Origin: an uncultured Helcococcus sp.
Lineage (GTDB): Bacteria; Bacillota; Clostridia; Tissierellales; Peptoniphilaceae
Length of the DNA: 8,277 bases
NCBI RefSeq assembly: GCF_946998255.1
Contig: NZ_CAMPYN010000047.1
Span: 1 to 8,277 of the forward strand
Direction of reading: 5' to 3'
Both the position numbers and the translations under genes were made by a program. A model generated the notes under the pieces. It did no database searches. It was not told the DNA's origin and worked only from the letters and a program-made list of their open reading frames with translations. How positions within the stretch are numbered: position 1 is the first letter of the stretch; each line of letters begins with the position of its first letter. Shown in pieces: positions 5,040 through 8,277 of this stretch.

Positions 5040-6890
5040 TTAAATCTCCTCTATTTCTGAACTTACATTTTTATTTATTGAATATTTTTTTGCAATCTCA
5101 TCATATTCATCTTTTCTAATAGTTTCTTGTTTTAATAGTAATTGAGCGAGCTCTTCTAAGAAGTCTCTGTGATTATTTAAGATTTCCTTAGCCCTATCAT
5201 ATGAATCTTTGATAATTGCAGTTACTTCACTATCTATAAGAACTGCTGTTTGTTCTGAATAATGATCACCACTTGAGTATTCATTACCACCTAAAAACAT
5301 ATTTCCAGATCCATCGTTATATAGTATTGGTCCTAATTTATCGGAAAAACCATATGTTTTTACCATAGATCTAGCTATTTGGGTAGCTCTTTCAATGTCA
5401 TTAGAAGCTCCAGTTGATATGTCATCTAATATAAGCTCTTCTGCGGCCCTACCACCTAGTAAAGAAACTATTCTATTTTTCATTTCATTTCTAGTTCTAA
5501 AACTCTTATCTTCTTCAGGTATATATGCTGTAAAACCGCCAGCATTTCCTCTAGGTACTATAGTAATTATATGAACAGGATCAAGTTCTGGTAAAAATTC
5601 AGCGGTAACCGCATGACCTGCTTCATGATAAGCTGTTAATTTTCTTTCTCTTTCTATAACTGCTGCTGATTTCTTTTCAGGACCAGCCATTACCTTTATA
5701 GCTGCTTCTTCAATTAAGTCTGATGTAATATTTTCCTTTCTAAATCTAGCTGCTAATAATGCTGCTTCATTAGTTAAGTTTTCTAATTCAGCAGGTGAAA
5801 ATCCAGCTGTAGCCTTAGCTATATTAGCTAAGTTAACATCACTTGCTAATTTTTTGTTTTTTGTATGAACCTTTAATATTTCTTCTCTTTCTCTAACATC
5901 TGGCATACCTATTTGTATTGTCCTGTCAAATCTACCAGGTCTTAACAAGGCAGGGTCTAAAATATCAGGTCTATTTGTCGCAGCAATGATGATTATACCC
6001 TCATTTTTTGAAAACCCATCCATTTCAACTAAAAGCTGGTTTAGTGTCTGTTCTCTTTCATCATGTCCACCACCTAAACCAGACCCTCTTTTTCTACCTA
6101 CAGCATCTATTTCATCTATAAAGATTATACAAGGTGCATTTTTCTTTGCTTCTGTAAACATATCTCTAACTCTTGAAGCTCCAACACCTACATACATTTC
6201 AACAAAATCAGATCCTGAAATACTATAAAAAGGTACCTCTGCTTCTCCAGCAACGGCTTTTGATAAATAAGTCTTACCTGTACCAGGTTGCCCCATCAAT
6301 AAGACCCCTTTTGGAATTCTAGCTCCTTGGTCAATATACTTTCTAGGATTTCTAAGAAAATCTACTAACTCGTACATTTCTTCTTTTTCTTCTTTTAAAC
6401 CTGCTACATCCTTAAATTTAACATGATTATTTTTATCTAAATTTAATTTAGCCCTATTTTTACCAAATTGTGAAGCTTGATTACCAGCATTAGCAGACTT
6501 AGAAATTAGTATATAAAATAAAAAACCAACTCCTACTAAAGTGATTAAAGATGGGAGTATAGCACTTAAAGCCATGCCGTTTGATTCAGTTAAACCTGTA
6601 TATTTTATTTGACCTTTTTCAACCCTTTCTTTTAGATAATTATTATAGAATGTATCTTGAAACTCTCTTGGAAGATTAGACTTCACAAGGCTATCATTAG
6701 ATAGTTTCAATTTAACTTCTCTTCCCTTACTTGTGATTTCTTTTACTTCACCTTTTTCAATTTTACTCACCAGTTGATCAACACTTATTTCCTTATATGG
6801 TGAAAAATAATCTCCAAAAAAAGAAAATAACATGAGTACAATCAAAATAGGTAACAAGTATGAACCCATCCTCGGTGTATTTCTATTCAT
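5040..6890 (-). CDS. ftsH: ATP-dependent zinc metalloprotease FtsH
   Basis: A 616-aa membrane-anchored AAA+ protease that forms hexamers and extracts and degrades unneeded or damaged membrane and regulatory proteins. TM1 is at about 10-28, a small extracytoplasmic domain at about 30-108, and TM2 at about 109-130. In the AAA+ domain Walker A is GQPGTGKT (200-207), with Gln where most FtsH have Pro. The pore loop has Phe229 in FVEMYVG. Walker B is IIFIDE (255-260). The second region of homology has ATNRPDILDP and arginine fingers R320 and R323 (PGRFDR). The M41 peptidase has HEAGH (422-426), with zinc ligands His422 and His426, catalytic Glu423, and a third ligand expected at Asp498 (TGASNDIE). 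Length and all active-site residues are normal. The ATG overlaps the tilS stop by 8 nt, with AGGAGA 4 nt upstream. The tilS-ftsH pairing is conserved in Firmicutes, but hpt, usually between them, is absent. Confidence 0.98.
   Translation of the reverse strand: MNRNTPRMGSYLLPILIVLMLFSFFGDYFSPYKEISVDQLVSKIEKGEVKEITSKGREVKLKLSNDSLVKSNLPREFQDTFYNNYLKERVEKGQIKYTGLTESNGMALSAILPSLITLVGVGFLFYILISKSANAGNQASQFGKNRAKLNLDKNNHVKFKDVAGLKEEKEEMYELVDFLRNPRKYIDQGARIPKGVLLMGQPGTGKTYLSKAVAGEAEVPFYSISGSDFVEMYVGVGASRVRDMFTEAKKNAPCIIFIDEIDAVGRKRGSGLGGGHDEREQTLNQLLVEMDGFSKNEGIIIIAATNRPDILDPALLRPGRFDRTIQIGMPDVREREEILKVHTKNKKLASDVNLANIAKATAGFSPAELENLTNEAALLAARFRKENITSDLIEEAAIKVMAGPEKKSAAVIERERKLTAYHEAGHAVTAEFLPELDPVHIITIVPRGNAGGFTAYIPEEDKSFRTRNEMKNRIVSLLGGRAAEELILDDISTGASNDIERATQIARSMVKTYGFSDKLGPILYNDGSGNMFLGGNEYSSGDHYSEQTAVLIDSEVTAIIKDSYDRAKEILNNHRDFLEELAQLLLKQETIRKDEYDEIAKKYSINKNVSSEIEEI
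5046..5051 (-). promoter_or_regulatory. RBS of the 164-aa membrane protein
   Basis: GAGGAG on the - strand, 7 nt before the ATG at 5038 and within the last codons of ftsH. It selects the first ATG over the internal Met at residue 16. Confidence 0.75.
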
Positions 6891-8172
6891 TTGCTCTCCT
6901 TACTTTTATTTTCATATATGCATTTTGTTTTTTATAGATATCTCCAACCTGAATTATTTCATTATCCACTTCGATAATTGGTAAAAAATCTCTCTCATAA
7001 GAATCTACTTTTTTATCGATTAAAAAGTCTTTTAGTTTTTTTTCCTTAGAATTTATCTCTATCCTATCTCCATTTTTCCTTTTACGAATTTTAAGATTAA
7101 TAAATTTATAATCATCTGTAATATTCTCCAAATCAATTATATATGAATTGACAATCAATTGATGATGGTCAAGTATTTCAATACTTATTTCATTCTCTAA
7201 TTCATTAGCTTGGTCTATTCTTATCACTAAATTCTTAAAACTTTTGTAAAAAGCAAGTCCATTAATTTTTTTTATGGAACTTGAATTGGAATCTATAATT
7301 TTTAAAATTTCATTATAATGGTTTTTGGTAAAATTATAATTGCTTGATAAATCATTAATTTCACTTCTTATTATCTCTATTTTTTCGTAATCACTTATAT
7401 TTTTTAATTCATTTATATTTAATTCAGCTATTAGCTCATTTTTAGATACTACTATTTTATTTTTTAATATATTTAAGTATCTATTTAAAGTTTGGTTTTG
7501 ACTTTTAGCAAGATCTGATAAAGATAAAATACTATCATAAATATTAGGATTGTATTCTTCTTTTAGCAAAGGTATTAACTGATTACGTATTTTATTTCTT
7601 AAATAGATATTCTCAAAATTGCTTAAATCTTGAACATACTCAATGCTGTTATCTCGAGCATAGGCTAAAATTTCTTGTTTTGTCACATTTAACAAAGGTC
7701 TTATTAAAGGATATTCATAAACATCCATAGCTTCTAAACCATCAATGCCGGTCCCTCTGATAATACGCATTAATATAGTTTCAACCTGGTCATCAAGATT
7801 ATGAGCTAAAGCTAGGTAATAACTATCTTTTTTACTATTTAATACTTGATTGAAAAACTTATGTCTTAAAAGTCTTCCTGCTTCTTCGCTTGAAATTTTA
7901 TTATCAATAGCATATTTGTCCATGTCACCTTCTGCGTAGTGATATATAAGCCCCATTTCTTTAGCTTTATTTTTTACAAATATACTATCTTTATCTGATT
8001 GACCATCTCTAGTTTTATGGTTGAAGTTTGCTATTTCAATATTTATATCTATTTCTTTGGATAGCTTGTAGAAACAATCCAACATAACCATAGAATCTAC
8101 ACCACCAGAAACTGCTAATAAAATATTTTTTATATTAAATTTTTCTAAAAATATCTTTAATTCGTTTATCAT
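6883..8172 (-). CDS. tilS: tRNA(Ile)-lysidine synthetase
   Basis: A 429-aa cytosolic enzyme that uses ATP and lysine to convert C34 of the CAU-anticodon tRNA-Ile to lysidine, so that it reads AUA as isoleucine. AUA is common in A+T-rich genomes such as this. The N-terminal PP-loop ATPase domain has SGGVDS (22-27), NFNHKTR (49-55) and AHNLDDQVETILMRIIRGTGIDGL (123-146 region). LRNKIRN (191-197) is also characteristic. The middle domain (about 215-310) is poorly conserved and Lys/Asn/Ile-rich. The C-terminal TilS domain has RKRKNGDR (363-370) and KKLKDFLIDKKV (378-389). Length is within the family's range. The start is 3 nt after the divIC stop, with no clear Shine-Dalgarno, so initiation may depend on ribosomes ending divIC. 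The gene is normally essential. It is the second visible gene of the operon. Confidence 0.97.
   Translation of the reverse strand: MINELKIFLEKFNIKNILLAVSGGVDSMVMLDCFYKLSKEIDINIEIANFNHKTRDGQSDKDSIFVKNKAKEMGLIYHYAEGDMDKYAIDNKISSEEAGRLLRHKFFNQVLNSKKDSYYLALAHNLDDQVETILMRIIRGTGIDGLEAMDVYEYPLIRPLLNVTKQEILAYARDNSIEYVQDLSNFENIYLRNKIRNQLIPLLKEEYNPNIYDSILSLSDLAKSQNQTLNRYLNILKNKIVVSKNELIAELNINELKNISDYEKIEIIRSEINDLSSNYNFTKNHYNEILKIIDSNSSSIKKINGLAFYKSFKNLVIRIDQANELENEISIEILDHHQLIVNSYIIDLENITDDYKFINLKIRKRKNGDRIEINSKEKKLKDFLIDKKVDSYERDFLPIIEVDNEIIQVGDIYKKQNAYMKIKVRRANE
6895..6900 (-). promoter_or_regulatory. RBS of ftsH inside the tilS 3' end
   Basis: AGGAGA on the - strand, 4 nt before the ftsH ATG. It doubles as the Arg-Arg codons near the TilS C-terminus and fixes the ftsH start in the 8-nt overlap. 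Confidence 0.8.
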
Positions 8173-8175
8173 GTC

Positions 8176-8277
8176 TTAGTTATTATTTTCTTGACTATCA
8201 CTTTCTTGGTTATTATTTAAATTTTCAGGATTCACATAGATTTTTTCATCCTTTTTAATCATCCCAAGCTCTTCCCT
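8176..8277 (-). CDS. divIC: DivIC/FtsB-type septum formation initiator, C-terminal end only (partial)
   Basis: On the - strand the frame from 8277 gives 33 residues, ending in TAA (8178-8176). It begins REELGMIKKDEKIYVNPE, matching the end of the DivIC/FtsB family, whose usual form is A-R-E-[EK]-LG-[MY]-[VI]-[KR]-x-[GD]-E-x-x-[YF]. The single-span membrane protein and its coiled coil lie beyond the window. These proteins join the FtsL-FtsQ/DivIB complex at the division septum. After the conserved end comes a low-complexity Asn/Gln/Ser/Glu tail of about 15 residues, encoded partly by a 15-bp tandem repeat. divIC shortly upstream of tilS is also seen in other Firmicutes, which supports the call. 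The symbol is by family and position; FtsB-like naming would be equally fair. Confidence 0.8.
   Translation of the reverse strand, partial: REELGMIKKDEKIYVNPENLNNNQESDSQENNN
8179..8217 (-). repeat. 15-bp in-frame tandem repeat, 2.6 copies, in the divIC tail
   Basis: Read on the - strand the units are AATAATAACCAAGAA, AGTGATAGTCAAGAA and a partial AATAATAAC, coding NNNQE-SDSQE-NNN just before the divIC stop. Units one and two differ at four bases of nine in the first part (three A to G, one C to T) and share CAAGAA exactly. The copy number could vary without breaking the frame. Confidence 0.6.

Noticed and set aside
5986..6228. 80-aa open frame on the + strand
   Set aside because: It is antisense to the most conserved part of the ftsH AAA+ domain; a shadow of that gene.

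Overview
This is an A+T-rich window from a low-G+C Firmicute chromosome. Codons end mostly in A or T, AGA/AGG is the usual arginine codon, and ribosome binding sites are strong GGAGG/AGGAG types. The gene order divIC-tilS-ftsH-...-coaX is a shortened form of the Bacillus/Clostridium block divIC...tilS-hpt-ftsH-coaX. Protein style (Lys/Asn/Ile-rich) and the panT-type vitamin transporter next to coaX suggest an anaerobic host-associated lineage, perhaps Tissierellia (Anaerococcus/Peptoniphilus-like). That placement is inference, not shown by the sequence.

Left part, + strand (1-1739): the last codons of an OmpR-family response regulator, its overlapping sensor histidine kinase, and a small ABM-domain protein (putative quinol monooxygenase-like) 34 bp downstream. 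A strong hairpin with T-runs on both sides (about 1743-1788) ends this operon and also the oppositely transcribed operon that meets it.

Right part, - strand (8277 down to 1787): one tightly packed operon, read right to left. It holds the 3' end of a DivIC/FtsB-type cell-division gene, tilS (tRNA-Ile lysidine synthetase), ftsH (membrane AAA+ zinc protease), an unrecognised three-TM protein of 164 aa, an ECF-transporter S component that is probably PanT (pantothenate), coaX (type III pantothenate kinase) and a MATE-family efflux transporter. Junctions are 1-3 nt gaps or 4-8 nt overlaps, except a 45-nt gap before panT, so all seven are probably co-transcribed from a promoter beyond 8277.

Together the - strand genes cover division, decoding fidelity, membrane protein quality control, and vitamin B5 uptake followed directly by its first CoA-pathway phosphorylation. 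No mobile element, CRISPR array, tRNA/rRNA gene or riboswitch was seen, and no gene-free stretch is longer than about 50 bp. I see no clear new biological system. The best leads are the uncharacterised membrane protein after ftsH, the ABM protein tied to a two-component system, the panT-coaX-MATE arrangement, and a small in-frame tandem repeat at the end of divIC.
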